DNA of 64,000 bases from Frigoribacterium sp. PhB116 (GCF_004364285.1 NZ_SOBE01000002.1:434001-498000); one strand, 5' to 3'. Shown: positions 34,993 to 43,784, counted from the stretch's first letter. Notes: generated from the letters alone by a model not told the origin. Made by a program: numbers and translations.

Positions 34993-36546
34993 ATGCCCAG
35001 AACCCGTGGGATCGTCGCCGATCCGCGTCTCCTCCCGAACCCGACCCTCCTGCAGGAGGCGCCCGTCGCCTCCTCGTCCCCGCACCGGCCTCGTCGCCGT
35101 GCGGGCCTCGCCGCCGCGATCGCCCTGACGCTCGCCACCGGGGGACTCGCCCTCGGCGTCGTCGCTCCGGCCTCCGCCGCCGAGTCCGTCGCCGCCGCTG
35201 CGGCCGTCGCCCCGACGCCGGGCACGAACCTGCCCGGCGCCGTGACCGACATCGCCGTCACGCCGACCGCGCCCGAGCAGGGCGCCCAGGTCACGACGAC
35301 GCTCGACTTCACCGTGCCGGCCGACGCCGTCGCCGGCGACTCGTTCACGGTGCAGCTCAGCCCTCGCCTCAAGGACCTGCCCGAGACGTTCCCCGTGATC
35401 GATCTCGAGAGCGGCGCGGTCGTCGCGAACGCCGTCGTCGTGAAGACGGCGGCCTCGAACGGCGCACCCGCCGGCATCCGTCTCGTGGTGACCTTCACGG
35501 ACTTCGTGCAGACGCACATGAACGTGAGCGGCTCGGCCTTCATCGAGTCGTCCTTCGACTCGACGACGACGCCCTCGGGAGTCACGTCGCCCTTCACCTC
35601 CGTCGTCGACGGCGGCGCGACCTTCACCACCCAGGTCACGCCCGTCGGGCCGGTCGGCAGCCACCTGAACGCCTCGAAGTACGGCGTCTTCACCCGGGCC
35701 GACCAGGGGCGCACGAACCCGCTGGGCGCCCTCGAGTACCGCATCGACACGCCCGTCGGCCCGTTCGCCACGGCGACGACGACCGACACCCGTCCGGCAG
35801 GCCAGACCTGGACCTTCGCCTGCGGCTCGCTGAGCTTCCAGGACCGCCAGGCCGACGCCCGCGGGCTCTACGTGGCGGGCTCGTCGAAGCCGCTCGCCGT
35901 CCCCGCCGCCTCCGTGACGTGCACCCCCGGCCAGGTCACGGTGACGTGGCCCTCGGCGCCGGCCGGGCACTTCTACCGCCTCGTCGCCCCGGTCGACTTC
36001 GCCGCCGCCACGGGGACGGGCGCGGCGCAGAGCTTCTCGAACAGCGCCGTGACCGTGCTCGCCCGTACCGAGGGCGCGGCCCCCCAGTCGTTCCCGGCCC
36101 AGTCGGTCACCCGTCAGGCCAGCGCCGGAGGCGAGGCCGACGGCACCGACCTGCCCCCGGTCGTGACGCCGCCGGTGACCACGCCGCCGGTGACGACGCC
36201 GCCGGTGACGACGCCGCCGATCCCGACGCTGCCCGCCGGGACGAACCCCACCGTCGAGGTGCCGCCCGTCACGACCACGCCCGTGACGACCACGCCCGTG
36301 ACGACCACGCCCGCCGCGACCACGCCGGTGACGACGACTCCGGCCGCGACCGCCGTCACCCCGGTGACGCGTGCGACGCCGGCCGCCGCCTCGCCCACGC
36401 GCCAGCCGTCGTCGCCGAGCTCGTCCGACTCGTCGCTCGCGTTCACGGGTGACGAGCCCCTCGCGCCGGCCCTGATCGCGCTGCTCTTCGCCGCGGTCGG
36501 GACGGCGCTCGTCGTCACGGCGCACCGTCGGGCGCGTCGAGGCTGA
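34993..36546 (+). CDS. LAxTG-anchored surface protein
   Basis: A 517-residue secreted protein. An N-terminal signal peptide (basic RPRRRAG, hydrophobic core, APASAAE near residue 60) leads into beta-rich domains (about 75-370) rich in Thr/Val, such as VTDIAVTPTAPEQGAQVTTTL. A Pro/Thr repeat stalk (about 375-465, VTTPPVTTPP and VTTTPVTTTP units) precedes the sorting signal LAFTGDE (482-488), a hydrophobic helix and RRARRG. LAxTG is the signal used by class E-type sortases. It is probably an adhesin or wall protein. The class F sortase downstream is convergent and recognises other signals. Confidence 0.85.
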   Translation: MPRTRGIVADPRLLPNPTLLQEAPVASSSPHRPRRRAGLAAAIALTLATGGLALGVVAPASAAESVAAAAAVAPTPGTNLPGAVTDIAVTPTAPEQGAQVTTTLDFTVPADAVAGDSFTVQLSPRLKDLPETFPVIDLESGAVVANAVVVKTAASNGAPAGIRLVVTFTDFVQTHMNVSGSAFIESSFDSTTTPSGVTSPFTSVVDGGATFTTQVTPVGPVGSHLNASKYGVFTRADQGRTNPLGALEYRIDTPVGPFATATTTDTRPAGQTWTFACGSLSFQDRQADARGLYVAGSSKPLAVPAASVTCTPGQVTVTWPSAPAGHFYRLVAPVDFAAATGTGAAQSFSNSAVTVLARTEGAAPQSFPAQSVTRQASAGGEADGTDLPPVVTPPVTTPPVTTPPVTTPPIPTLPAGTNPTVEVPPVTTTPVTTTPVTTTPAATTPVTTTPAATAVTPVTRATPAAASPTRQPSSPSSSDSSLAFTGDEPLAPALIALLFAAVGTALVVTAHRRARRG

Positions 36547-36575
36547 GTCCGCAGGAGGTGCCCCTAGAGGGATGC

Positions 36576-36611
36576 CGGAGGGCCGGGTCGCATGCGCGGT
36601 CCGGCCCTCCG
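36576..36611 (+). terminator. Terminator hairpin after LAxTG gene
   Basis: CGGAGGGCCGG and CCGGCCCTCCG form an 11-bp perfect stem around 14 bases, 30 bases after the stop. Confidence 0.8.
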
Positions 36612-36652
36612 CCATCGGTGGGGGCATCGTGCGTCGGCGCCTGTCCCCTGCC

Positions 36653-36720
36653 GAGGGCGGGTCATCCGCGTCGAGGGCGGGTCCGCGCTGACCCGCCCTC
36701 GACGACGATGACCCGCCCTC
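36653..36720. repeat. 68-bp nested palindrome, copy f (X = GAGGGCGGGTC)
   Basis: Plan 11-9-11-6-11-9-11: X GAGGGCGGGTC twice, Y ATCCGCGTC, loop CGCGCT, X' GACCCGCCCTC twice, Y' GACGACGAT. All four X copies are identical. It lies between the convergent LAxTG and sortase genes, beside a separate terminator hairpin. Confidence 0.88.
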
Positions 36721-36763
36721 GACGGTGCCGGAGGCGGCACGGCGCCGCGGGCAGGCGACCCGC

Positions 36764-37477
36764 TCAGGCGGCGGGCGACGCGAAGACGACGCGGTTCTGG
36801 TCGTAGTGGCCCGACCCCGGGTCGAACACGCCGCCGCAGGTGATCAGCCGCAGCTGGTCGGTCGGCTGGGCGCCGAAGACCCGGGCGGTCGGGAACTCCG
36901 CCTTGGGCACGTCGACGACCTCGTCCACCACGTAGCGCACCGCGGTGCCCTCGACGGTCGTCACGGTCACGTCGTCGCCCGGCACGAGCTCCGAGAGCCG
37001 GAAGAACACCGCCGGCCCCGACGTCGAGTCGACGTGGGCGGCGATGACGGTCGGTCCGAGGCCTCCCGGACGCCCGCCTCCCGTGAACCAGCCGACCTCG
37101 TCGGCGTCGTCGGGCACCTCCATGGCGCCGGTCGAGGCGATGCCGAGGCCGATCAGGGGCTCGTCGAGCTCGATGGCCGGAACGGCGACGCGGGCAGGCT
37201 CCGCTCCGGTCCCCACGGCGGGCGCGGGTGCGGGCGCGGCCGGCGACGGTGTCGCAGGAGGTGCGGGGGAGGAGGGCGCATCGCTCGCCGCCGCCCCGGG
37301 AGGGCTCGACGCCGCGGGGTCGGCCTCGCTCGACGCGCACCCCGTCAGCACGAGGACGGCGGCGAGTCCCAGACCGACGGCGACTCTGCGGCCGCTCCGG
37401 CCCCCGCCGAGGCGCGCCGCACGGGCGGCCCCCCGCAGGGGACCGCCCGTCCGACGCGCACCGGCCCGAGGGGTCAT
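36764..37477 (-). CDS. Class F sortase, predicted lipoprotein
   Basis: A 237-residue sortase. The signal peptide ends in a lipobox VLVLTGC (C47), so the enzyme should be a membrane-bound lipoprotein rather than having a transmembrane anchor. A Pro/Ala/Ser linker follows (50-92). The catalytic domain shows H149 (VIAAHVDS), C214 (LITCGG) and R229 (DQNRVVF). Class F sortases of actinobacteria attach or process a small set of surface proteins. The ATG at 37477 overlaps the stop of the CHRD protein gene, which is the likely substrate. Confidence 0.88.
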   Translation of the reverse strand: MTPRAGARRTGGPLRGAARAARLGGGRSGRRVAVGLGLAAVLVLTGCASSEADPAASSPPGAAASDAPSSPAPPATPSPAAPAPAPAVGTGAEPARVAVPAIELDEPLIGLGIASTGAMEVPDDADEVGWFTGGGRPGGLGPTVIAAHVDSTSGPAVFFRLSELVPGDDVTVTTVEGTAVRYVVDEVVDVPKAEFPTARVFGAQPTDQLRLITCGGVFDPGSGHYDQNRVVFASPAA

Positions 37478-38223
37478 GCGCGTGCGGCGGCCCGACGGCG
37501 CAGCACGAGACCGGTCGCGCCGACGAGCACGAGCCCGCCGACCGCGGCGGCGCCCACGAGCGCGCCGCTGTCCGTGCCGGACGAGGCCGACGTGCCCGCG
37601 GCGACGGCCGAGGCCGCTCCGCCGGCGCCCGTGTCGACGCCGCCGACCGGCACCTGGGTCAGCTGGCCGCGGACGACGCCCGCGGCGAAGGAGGCCGTGT
37701 GCGAGTCGCCGGTGAAGCCGGCCGGGTTCGCCTCGATCTGCGCGAGCGTGAAGCCGGTGCCGGTGTCGGCCCCCGCGTCGTTCGTCACGCCGGTTGTGAA
37801 GGGGCCCTGGAGGCAGCCGCTGGCCTCGCGCACGCCGTCGCCGTCCGCGTCGGTCGGGTTCGGGAACGAGATGCGCGGCGGGCCGGGCTGGCCGGCCGCG
37901 GCCTGGTGGATGTGCGTCGCCGTCTTCGCCGGGCTCTGGTAGTCGCCCGTCACGCCGGTCAGGGTGATGTCGTAGCAGATCACCTCGGTGTCCGAGTTGA
38001 TCCGGAAGTCGAAGGTGCCGGTGGCCCCCGGCTCGCCGGCGACGGCCACGCCGTCGTTGTTGATGACCTGGTCGGGCGTCGCCATGACGGTGAACGCGCT
38101 GGTGAACGAGCTGGGCTCGGGCACGGTGGTCTCGGCCGCGGCGGGCGCGGCCACGATCAGGGTGGCGGCGGCCGCGGCCGCGCCTCCGATGGTCAGGTGT
38201 CGGACGGAACGCTTCATCGTCAT
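37474..38223 (-). CDS. CHRD-domain secreted protein with class F sorting motif
   Basis: A 249-residue protein. Signal peptide 1-30 (AAPAAAE); CHRD-like domain about 40-190 containing DITLTGVTG, THIHQAAAGQPGPP and GVVRGQL. The motif VPVGGVDTG (191-199) follows, then a Ser/Ala/Gly spacer, a hydrophobic helix (222-240) and RRRAAARA. A VPxGGVxTG-type motif just after a CHRD domain is typical of class F sortase partners in actinobacteria. Start: ATG 38223 or, with better spacing to the GAGG site, 38217. First gene of a two-gene operon with the sortase. Confidence 0.82.
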   Translation of the reverse strand: MTMKRSVRHLTIGGAAAAAATLIVAAPAAAETTVPEPSSFTSAFTVMATPDQVINNDGVAVAGEPGATGTFDFRINSDTEVICYDITLTGVTGDYQSPAKTATHIHQAAAGQPGPPRISFPNPTDADGDGVREASGCLQGPFTTGVTNDAGADTGTGFTLAQIEANPAGFTGDSHTASFAAGVVRGQLTQVPVGGVDTGAGGAASAVAAGTSASSGTDSGALVGAAAVGGLVLVGATGLVLRRRAAARA

Positions 38224-38546
38224 GCTTCCTCTGCCTCTCGTGGACGCCGGCCCGTCGGGGGCGGCGCGTCACGCCGCCCGGTCGGACGACGCCTGTCACG
38301 AGGGCCTACGACGACGACCCGTCCGGCGTTCACCGGTGGCGCGAGAAAGTCCGGACGAGACCGTGACCGAGCACGACGGGGCGGTCGTGGTCAGCGTCCG
38401 CCACACCGCGTCGATGAACGCGCACGGGCTCCACGACGTACTTCCTCTCGAGAGCTCCTGGTGATCCGTCGGGAGCCGCCCCGTAGGCTGAGAGGAGCCG
38501 GATGTCGCTCGTCGTCACGCGTCCCGGCACGCAGGAGGGGAGCCCG
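38224..38546. promoter_or_regulatory. Divergent region between CHRD/sortase operon and ECF sigma operon
   Basis: 323 bases without a convincing gene. The bipartite word GGTGAWC ... CGTAGGC occurs once in each direction: plus strand 38460-38466 with 38482-38488, minus strand 38334-38328 with 38310-38304. Gaps between words are 15 and 17 bases. They could be promoters of the ECF factor encoded here, firing in both directions; the 2-base spacing difference weakens the case. Confidence 0.35.
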
Positions 38547-39095
38547 ATGAGCCAGCCGACGCCCGGCCCCTCGGCGCAGACCACCTCTCCGCAGACGCCC
38601 TCGACGGGCCTCGACGTGTCGGCCGCCTTCGCCGAGCACGGCTCGGCCCTGCTCGGCTTCGCCGTCAACGCCCTCCGCGACCGCGCCCTCGCCGAGGACT
38701 GCGTGCAGGAGACGTTCCTCCGCGCCTGGCGTGCCCGCGCCTCCTTCGACCCGGCCCGCGGCGGCGAGCGCACCTGGTTGTTCGCGATCGAGCGGCGCGT
38801 CGTGCTCGACGTGCACCGCGCCCGTCAGCGCGCGCCGCTGCTGGTGCCCGACGAGCACGCGCCCGAGCTGGCGGCCCCCGCGGCCGACCCGCTCGAGCGG
38901 GTCGGCATCGTCGAGGGGCTGGCGCGCCTCAGCGACGAGCACCGCGAGGTCGTCGTCGCCGTCCACCTGACCGGGCTCAGCTACCAGGAGTTCTCCGACG
39001 TGTCGGGCGTCCCGGTCGCCACCCTCCGCACGCGGTGCTTCTACGCCCTGCGCGCCCTCCGCACCCACCTCGACGACGGGGAGAACCTCTCATGA
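38547..39095 (+). CDS. ECF sigma factor (SigK-like context)
   Basis: A 182-residue ECF sigma factor. Region 2: ALLGFAVNALRDRALAEDCVQETFLRAWRARASFDP, ERTWLFAIERRVVLDVHR; region 4: GLARLSDEHREVVVAVHLTGLSYQEFSDVSGVPVATLRTRCFYALRALR. ATG at 38547 is preferred because AGGAGG lies 8 bases upstream; ATG 38502 is an in-frame alternative. The overlapping next gene encodes a membrane anti-sigma-like protein. The divergent CHRD/sortase operon is the most likely target. Confidence 0.9.
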   Translation: MSQPTPGPSAQTTSPQTPSTGLDVSAAFAEHGSALLGFAVNALRDRALAEDCVQETFLRAWRARASFDPARGGERTWLFAIERRVVLDVHRARQRAPLLVPDEHAPELAAPAADPLERVGIVEGLARLSDEHREVVVAVHLTGLSYQEFSDVSGVPVATLRTRCFYALRALRTHLDDGENLS

Positions 39096-39976
39096 CCGAC
39101 CCCACGTCCGAACCCGCCGCGAACCCGGCGGGCTCCGAGTTCGACCGCCGCGCCGAGCTGATCGCCGCCGCCCTCACGTCCGACCTGTCGCCCGCGGAGG
39201 CCGTCGAGCTCGACGCCCTGCGCGTCGTCGACCCCACCGTCGACGACGAGATCGCCTCGCTCGGCGGGGTCGTGGCGCGGCTCGGGCCCGTCGGCACCTG
39301 GCAGGACGCCCCGGCCGACGCCGCGCTGCGCGACCGGGTCGAGTCGGCTGTCGCCCGGGACGGGTCGTCCGACGCCGCTGAGCGAGCTGAGCCGGCCGCC
39401 GCCGGCGCCGCCGCAGCGGACGCCCAGCGAGCCGAGCGAGCCGACCCCTCAGACCGAGCCGAGGAGGCGGCGGTCGCGGCAGGCGCCCCGGCTCCGCTCC
39501 CCGGGGACGCGTCGGCCCCGGTGGTCCCCCTGCGCCCCCGCCGGTCGCGCCGCGTCGCCCTCACCGTACTCGGCGCAGCGGCCTGCGTCGCGGTCGGCGT
39601 CGGCGGCGGCGTGCTCGCCGCGACGCCCCGCGACGCCCACGTCGCCGGCCCGCCCGGCACCCTCGGCGCCGTCGAGCACGTGGCGTTCGCCGGTGAGCCG
39701 TCGGGAGTCGCCGTCGACGGCGACCTCGTGGCGCACACCTGGGGCACCGAGACCGTGCTCACGGTCGACGGCCTGCCGACCGGGCAGGCGTTCTCGGTCG
39801 TCGTCGTCGACGACACCGGTGCCGAGCACGAGTCGGGGGCGTTCCTCGGCACGGACGTGACCATCGACTGCCGCATGAACGCGGCGGTGCTGCGCGAGCA
39901 CGTCGTCGCCGTCGAGGTGCGCGGTGCGGACGGCGTCGAGATCGCGACCGCCTCGGTGCCCTCCGTCGACGCCTGA
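39092..39976 (+). CDS. Membrane-anchored anti-sigma factor-like protein
   Basis: A 294-residue protein whose ATG overlaps the sigma factor stop. The cytoplasmic N-terminal domain (about 15-85) is helical and acidic (AELIAAALTSDLSPAEAVELDAL) and lacks the HxxxC zinc motif. An Ala/Glu linker leads to one membrane helix (about 152-173, RRVALTVLGAAACVAV...). The extracytoplasmic C-terminus (about 175-294) is similar to RskA-type outer domains (GEPSGVAVDGDLVAHTWGTETVLTVDGLP). Predicted to hold the sigma factor until proteolysis releases it. Confidence 0.82.
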   Translation: MTDPTSEPAANPAGSEFDRRAELIAAALTSDLSPAEAVELDALRVVDPTVDDEIASLGGVVARLGPVGTWQDAPADAALRDRVESAVARDGSSDAAERAEPAAAGAAAADAQRAERADPSDRAEEAAVAAGAPAPLPGDASAPVVPLRPRRSRRVALTVLGAAACVAVGVGGGVLAATPRDAHVAGPPGTLGAVEHVAFAGEPSGVAVDGDLVAHTWGTETVLTVDGLPTGQAFSVVVVDDTGAEHESGAFLGTDVTIDCRMNAAVLREHVVAVEVRGADGVEIATASVPSVDA

Positions 39977-39998
39977 CCCGCGCCTCCTGCTCTCCTCG

Positions 39999-40096
39999 TC
40001 CAGGAACACGGGTCCTGCGTCTGCGCTGCGCAGGACTGGCGGTCCTGAGTCGTGCACGATCCTGGACTCCGCGGTCGCGACTTCCTGGATCGTGCA
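39999..40096. repeat. Dispersed intergenic repeat, copy 1 (CAGGAAC...GTGCACGA...TTCCTG)
   Basis: About 95 bases with several TCCTG/CAGGA hairpins: TCCAGGAA with TTCCTGGA (outer), GTCCTGCG with CGCAGGAC, and TGCACGATCC with GGATCGTGCA. Shared words CAGGAAC, TCCTG, GTCCTG, GTGCACGA and TTCCTG start at offsets 0, 12, 41, 51, 81 from 40001, exactly as in the copy at 47294. It lies between the anti-sigma and lipid kinase genes. Confidence 0.8.
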
Positions 40097-40145
40097 GCAG
40101 GCGCTGGCCCGGCCCGCCGCGCCGTCGCGGTGGCATCATCGACGG

Positions 40146-41189
40146 GTGACCACTGACACCGACCCGACGCCCCCCGTCACGTCCGGAGCCGACGCCGCCA
40201 CCGCCTCGTCGACCGACTCCACGGCGTCCCAGGCGACACGGGTCGCCGCGGTCGTCTACAACCCGATCAAGGTCGACCTCGACGCGGTGAAGGCCGCGGT
40301 CGCCCGTGCCGAGGGCGCCGCCGGCTGGGGCGCGACGCTCTGGTTCGAGACGAGCGAGGACGACGCCGGCCAGGGCCCCGCCCGCGAGGCCGTCGAGGCA
40401 GGGGCGACGATGGTCATCGCGGCCGGCGGCGACGGCACCGTGCGGGCGGTCGCCGAGACGGTCCACGCCTCCGATGCCTCGCTCGCCCTGCTGCCGAGCG
40501 GCACGGGCAACCTGCTCGCCCGCAACCTCAAGCTCACCCTCGAGGACCTCGACAACTCCCTCGAGACCGCTTTCTCGGGCGAGGACCGCGACATCGACCT
40601 CGGCATGCTCGAGATCCGCCGCGAGGACGGCTCGTCGAGCGAGCACGTCTACGTCGTGATGACCGGCCTCGGCATCGACGCGAAGATGCTCGCCAACACC
40701 GACGACGACCTCAAGAAGAAGGTCGGCTGGCTCGCCTACGTGAAGGCGCTCGTCGCCACGCTGCGCGACGAGAACCAGCTCGTGTTCCGTTACAGGATCG
40801 ACGGCGGCAAGCAGCGCGACATGCACGCGCACACGATCATCGTGGGCAACTGCGGCGCCCTGCCCGCGAACATCGTGCTGCTGCCCGACGCGGCGATCGA
40901 CGACGGCCTGTTCGACATCCTGCTGCTGCGCCCGAAGGGCGTCCGCGGCTGGGCCCACATCCTGTTCAAGGTGTTCTGGGAGAACGGCGTCGTGCGTCGC
41001 CTGCCCTTCGCCGACAAGCTGCCCGGCACCGAGAACGAGGCGCTGCGCTACGTCAAGGCGAAGCAGATCGAGGTCGAGCTGAAGAGCCCCGAGGACATCG
41101 AGGTCGACGGCGACGGCTTCGGCGTCGCCACGGGCGTGCGCACCTGGATCGAGCCGGGCGGGCTGACCGTGCGGGTGCCCCGCTCGTAG
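40146..41189 (+). CDS. Diacylglycerol/lipid kinase family protein
   Basis: A 347-residue DagK-type lipid kinase. The family motif GGDGTVRAVAE (about 98-108) binds ATP. PSGTGNLLARNL and the C-terminal beta domain (IIVGNCGALPANIVLLPDAAIDDGLFDILLLRP) are clear. GTG at 40146 is used; the first 30 residues are Thr/Ala/Asp-rich and less conserved. Enzymes of the group phosphorylate diacylglycerol or other lipids to recycle them into phospholipid or lipoglycan synthesis. Confidence 0.92.
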   Translation: MTTDTDPTPPVTSGADAATASSTDSTASQATRVAAVVYNPIKVDLDAVKAAVARAEGAAGWGATLWFETSEDDAGQGPAREAVEAGATMVIAAGGDGTVRAVAETVHASDASLALLPSGTGNLLARNLKLTLEDLDNSLETAFSGEDRDIDLGMLEIRREDGSSSEHVYVVMTGLGIDAKMLANTDDDLKKKVGWLAYVKALVATLRDENQLVFRYRIDGGKQRDMHAHTIIVGNCGALPANIVLLPDAAIDDGLFDILLLRPKGVRGWAHILFKVFWENGVVRRLPFADKLPGTENEALRYVKAKQIEVELKSPEDIEVDGDGFGVATGVRTWIEPGGLTVRVPRS

Positions 41190-41235
41190 GGAGCCTGAGG
41201 CGCCCGACGGGCCGCCTCCCGGGCCACCGGGACTC

Positions 41236-41293
41236 CGGGCGGGTTCGTCTCGGGCGGGCCGTCACGACTGCCCGTTCGGGACGAACTCGCCCG
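41236..41293. repeat. 58-bp nested palindrome, copy e (X = CGGGCGGG-like)
   Basis: Plan 8-11-8-4-8-11-8: X CGGGCGGG, Y TTCGTCTCGGG, X CGGGCCGT, loop CACG, X' ACTGCCCG, Y' TTCGGGACGAA, X' CTCGCCCG. More degenerate than the other copies. It lies between the convergent lipid kinase and oxidoreductase genes. Confidence 0.7.
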
Positions 41294-41330
41294 TGCTCCG
41301 GTGGGTGTCAGCCAGTGCCGGCCAGCGGCC

Positions 41331-42380
41331 TCAGGCCACCGTCAAGGAGGCGCGGGTCGCCTCGAGCACGGCCGTCACCGACCGCGCGTCGTCGAGCGAG
41401 TGCAGCGGCGAGTCCGTGCGCCCCTCGGCGACGAACGCGGCCAGCGCCGTCGCCTCGTACGCGAGCCCGTCCCGGCCCCGCAGCACCGACGGGTCCCGCC
41501 ACGTCGCCGTGCCGTCGGCGGTGGACACCTCGAAGGAGGCAGGGAAGACCAGGTGCTCGAGCATCCGCACGGTGCCGGTCGAGCCGCTGATGGTGCCGAG
41601 GCCCGGCGACGTCGTGAGCAGGCTCGTGACCGCCGTGCCGACGCGGCCCTCGGCGGTGCGGAGCGCGATCGCGGCCTCGAGGTCGACGCCGTCGGCGCGG
41701 GTCGTGCCCGTGGCCCGGACGTCGACCGGCCGGCCGATCGCGAACTGGGCGAACCAGACGGCGTAGACGCCGATGTCGAGCAGCGCGCCGCCGCCGAGCG
41801 ACGGGTCGGCCATGCGCCCGCCCGACGACAGGTCGTTCGCCCAGGCCACGTCGGCCGTCGCGAGCCGGACGTCCCCGATCGCGCCGTCGGCGAGCAGCCG
41901 GGCGAGCACGGTGCTGTGCGGCACGTAGCGCGTCCACATGGCCTCCGTGGCGAGCACCCCGGCCGCGCGGGCGGCGGCGATCAGCCGGTCCGCCTCCTCC
42001 GTCGTCGTCGCGAACGGCTTCTCGACCAGCACGTGCTTGCCGGCGCCGATCGCGAGCAGGGCGTCGGGCACGTGGCTCGTGTGGGGCGTGGCGACGTAGA
42101 CGACGTCGACCTCCGCCAGGGCGACCAGCGCCTCCTGCCCCTCGACCGCCGTGGCGACGCCGTGGGAGGCGGCGAAGCGCTCGGCCTTGTCGAGCGTGCG
42201 CGACGAGACGGCGACGACCCGCTGGTCGGTGTGCGCGTGCAGGGCGTCGGTGAAGTCGCCTGCGATCTCGCCGGTGCCGATCACTCCCCAGCGCAGGGCG
42301 GGCCCGCCGCGCAGCGGGGTCGCGGTCGACTCGGGGAACGTGAGGGACGACGAGGACGAGGGTGCGGTCGAGCTGGTCAC
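41331..42380 (-). CDS. Gfo/Idh/MocA family oxidoreductase (sugar island)
   Basis: A 349-residue oxidoreductase starting GTG at 42380. Rossmann fold WGVIGTGEIAGDFTDAL (about 31-47), dinucleotide and catalytic region GKHVLVEKPFATTTEEADRLI, and the C-terminal domain with LGGGALLDIGVYAVWFAQF typical of the dimeric dihydrodiol dehydrogenase-like branch. The GTG overlaps the stop of the ROK regulator gene (GTGA), so the two are coupled. Probably acts on a sugar brought in by the neighbouring transporter (inference). Confidence 0.9.
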   Translation of the reverse strand: MTSSTAPSSSSSLTFPESTATPLRGGPALRWGVIGTGEIAGDFTDALHAHTDQRVVAVSSRTLDKAERFAASHGVATAVEGQEALVALAEVDVVYVATPHTSHVPDALLAIGAGKHVLVEKPFATTTEEADRLIAAARAAGVLATEAMWTRYVPHSTVLARLLADGAIGDVRLATADVAWANDLSSGGRMADPSLGGGALLDIGVYAVWFAQFAIGRPVDVRATGTTRADGVDLEAAIALRTAEGRVGTAVTSLLTTSPGLGTISGSTGTVRMLEHLVFPASFEVSTADGTATWRDPSVLRGRDGLAYEATALAAFVAEGRTDSPLHSLDDARSVTAVLEATRASLTVA

Positions 42381-43693
42381 GGTGCCTCCGGGGGAGTGGG
42401 CGGGACGAGGGGCGCGGGCGGGCTGGCGGGCGCGGGCGGTCTGGGGGGAGCGGACGGGCTGGCGGGCGCGGACGGGCTGGTGGGCGCGGCGCCGGCCGAG
42501 CGCGTCGTGATCTCACGCTGCAGCACGAGCGCCGCCCCGCCGACGGCCGCCGCGTCGGCGACGTACGCCGACAGCTCGACGCTGACGCCGTGGGCGGCCC
42601 GGGCGAAGAAGTCCTCGTCGACGCGCCGCCGGACCGCCTCGAGGTAGAGGGCGCCGGCGATGGCGAGGCTCGGCCCGGCGAGCACGATCGAGTCGAGGTC
42701 GAGCACGTTGGCGATCGAGACGACCGCGGCGGCGAGGTGCTCGGCCGAGTCGCGGATGAGCTCGAGGGCGAGCGGGTCGCCGTGGACGGCCGCCGTGGCG
42801 ACCACGCTGAAGTCGGCGTAGGGGTCGGTCAGGCCGGTGAGGGCGAAGCCGGCCTCGCGCCCGGCGGCCACCGCGGCACGGGCCCGGAGCGCGACGCCGA
42901 CCGGCCCCGCGAGCTTCTCGACCGTCGTGTTCGCCAGGAACGGCCCGGGCGCGCGGCTCATCACCTGCCCGAGCTCGCCGGCGTTCGAGCTGGCCCCGCG
43001 GAACACGACGCCGTCGAGCACGATGCCCGCGCCGATGCCCGCCCCGTAGTAGACGGTGCAGTGCGCCGCCGAGTCGGCGACCGAGCCGCCCCAGAACTCG
43101 CCGATGGCCGCCGCGGTGGCGTCGTTGTCGAGGACGACGGGCAGGCCGGTGGCCTCGGTGACGGCGCTCACCAGGGGGAACCCGGCCCACGCCTCCAACG
43201 GGGGAGCGCCGTGGATGCTGCCGTGGCGGAGGTCGATCGGCCCCGGGGTCACGAGGCCGAGGCCGGCGACGCGCTCGGCGGGGACGCCCAGCCCGCCGAG
43301 GAAGTCGGCGACCACGGCGGCGATGCGCGCGACCGCGGCGTCGGGCGCCTCGCCGTAGACGCCGTGGGTGCGGAGCCGGCCGACCATGGCCCCGCCGAGG
43401 TCGGTGAGCACGACCGTGACCGCGTCCGCGCCGAGCTGCACGCCGAGCGCGAAGCGGGCGAGCGGGTCGATGCTGAGCAGGGTGCGCGGCTTGCCCCCGG
43501 TCGACTCGCGGCGGCCCGCCTCGACGACGAGCCCGTCGACCATCAGCTGCCGCACGACGTTCGACATCGTGGCCTGCGTCAGGCCGGTGCGCTCGGCGAG
43601 CTCGACCCGGCTGATGGGCCCCTGCGAGCGGATCAGGTCGAAGGCGAGCCCGCGGCTCGTCGGGGCGCTCGAGAGCAGGCGCGGGTTGACCAT
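42377..43693 (-). CDS. ROK family transcriptional regulator
   Basis: A 438-residue ROK repressor. N-terminal winged helix (SRGLAFDLIRSQGPISRVELAERTGLTQATMSNVVRQL) and sugar-kinase-like ROK domain (about 75-400) with LVTPGPIDLRHG, VVLDNDATAAAIGEFWGG and YYGAGIGAGIVLDG. The metal-binding Cys cluster of many ROK proteins is not evident. A 40-residue Pro/Ala/Ser tail of near-tandem repeats ends the protein. Start ATG 43693 with GGAGG. Divergent from beta-mannosidase and therefore the likely regulator of the glycoside island. Confidence 0.92.
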   Translation of the reverse strand: MVNPRLLSSAPTSRGLAFDLIRSQGPISRVELAERTGLTQATMSNVVRQLMVDGLVVEAGRRESTGGKPRTLLSIDPLARFALGVQLGADAVTVVLTDLGGAMVGRLRTHGVYGEAPDAAVARIAAVVADFLGGLGVPAERVAGLGLVTPGPIDLRHGSIHGAPPLEAWAGFPLVSAVTEATGLPVVLDNDATAAAIGEFWGGSVADSAAHCTVYYGAGIGAGIVLDGVVFRGASSNAGELGQVMSRAPGPFLANTTVEKLAGPVGVALRARAAVAAGREAGFALTGLTDPYADFSVVATAAVHGDPLALELIRDSAEHLAAAVVSIANVLDLDSIVLAGPSLAIAGALYLEAVRRRVDEDFFARAAHGVSVELSAYVADAAAVGGAALVLQREITTRSAGAAPTSPSAPASPSAPPRPPAPASPPAPLVPPTPPEAP

Positions 43694-43784
43694 GTGGTAC
43701 CTCCAACCCGTAGTCTAGGGTCTGAGCGGCTTACTTAGGCTGCTTGACGAAGGGGTCGGAGATCCCTGGACGCAAAGGGACACC
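43694..43784. promoter_or_regulatory. Divergent promoter region ROK regulator / beta-mannosidase
   Basis: 91 bases. TAGACT on the minus strand (43715-43710) is a good -10 for the ROK gene. TAGTC and ACTTA words, also found in the palindrome at 47463, occur here at 43711-43735 and could be ROK half-sites. No firm promoter for beta-mannosidase could be drawn. Confidence 0.35.
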
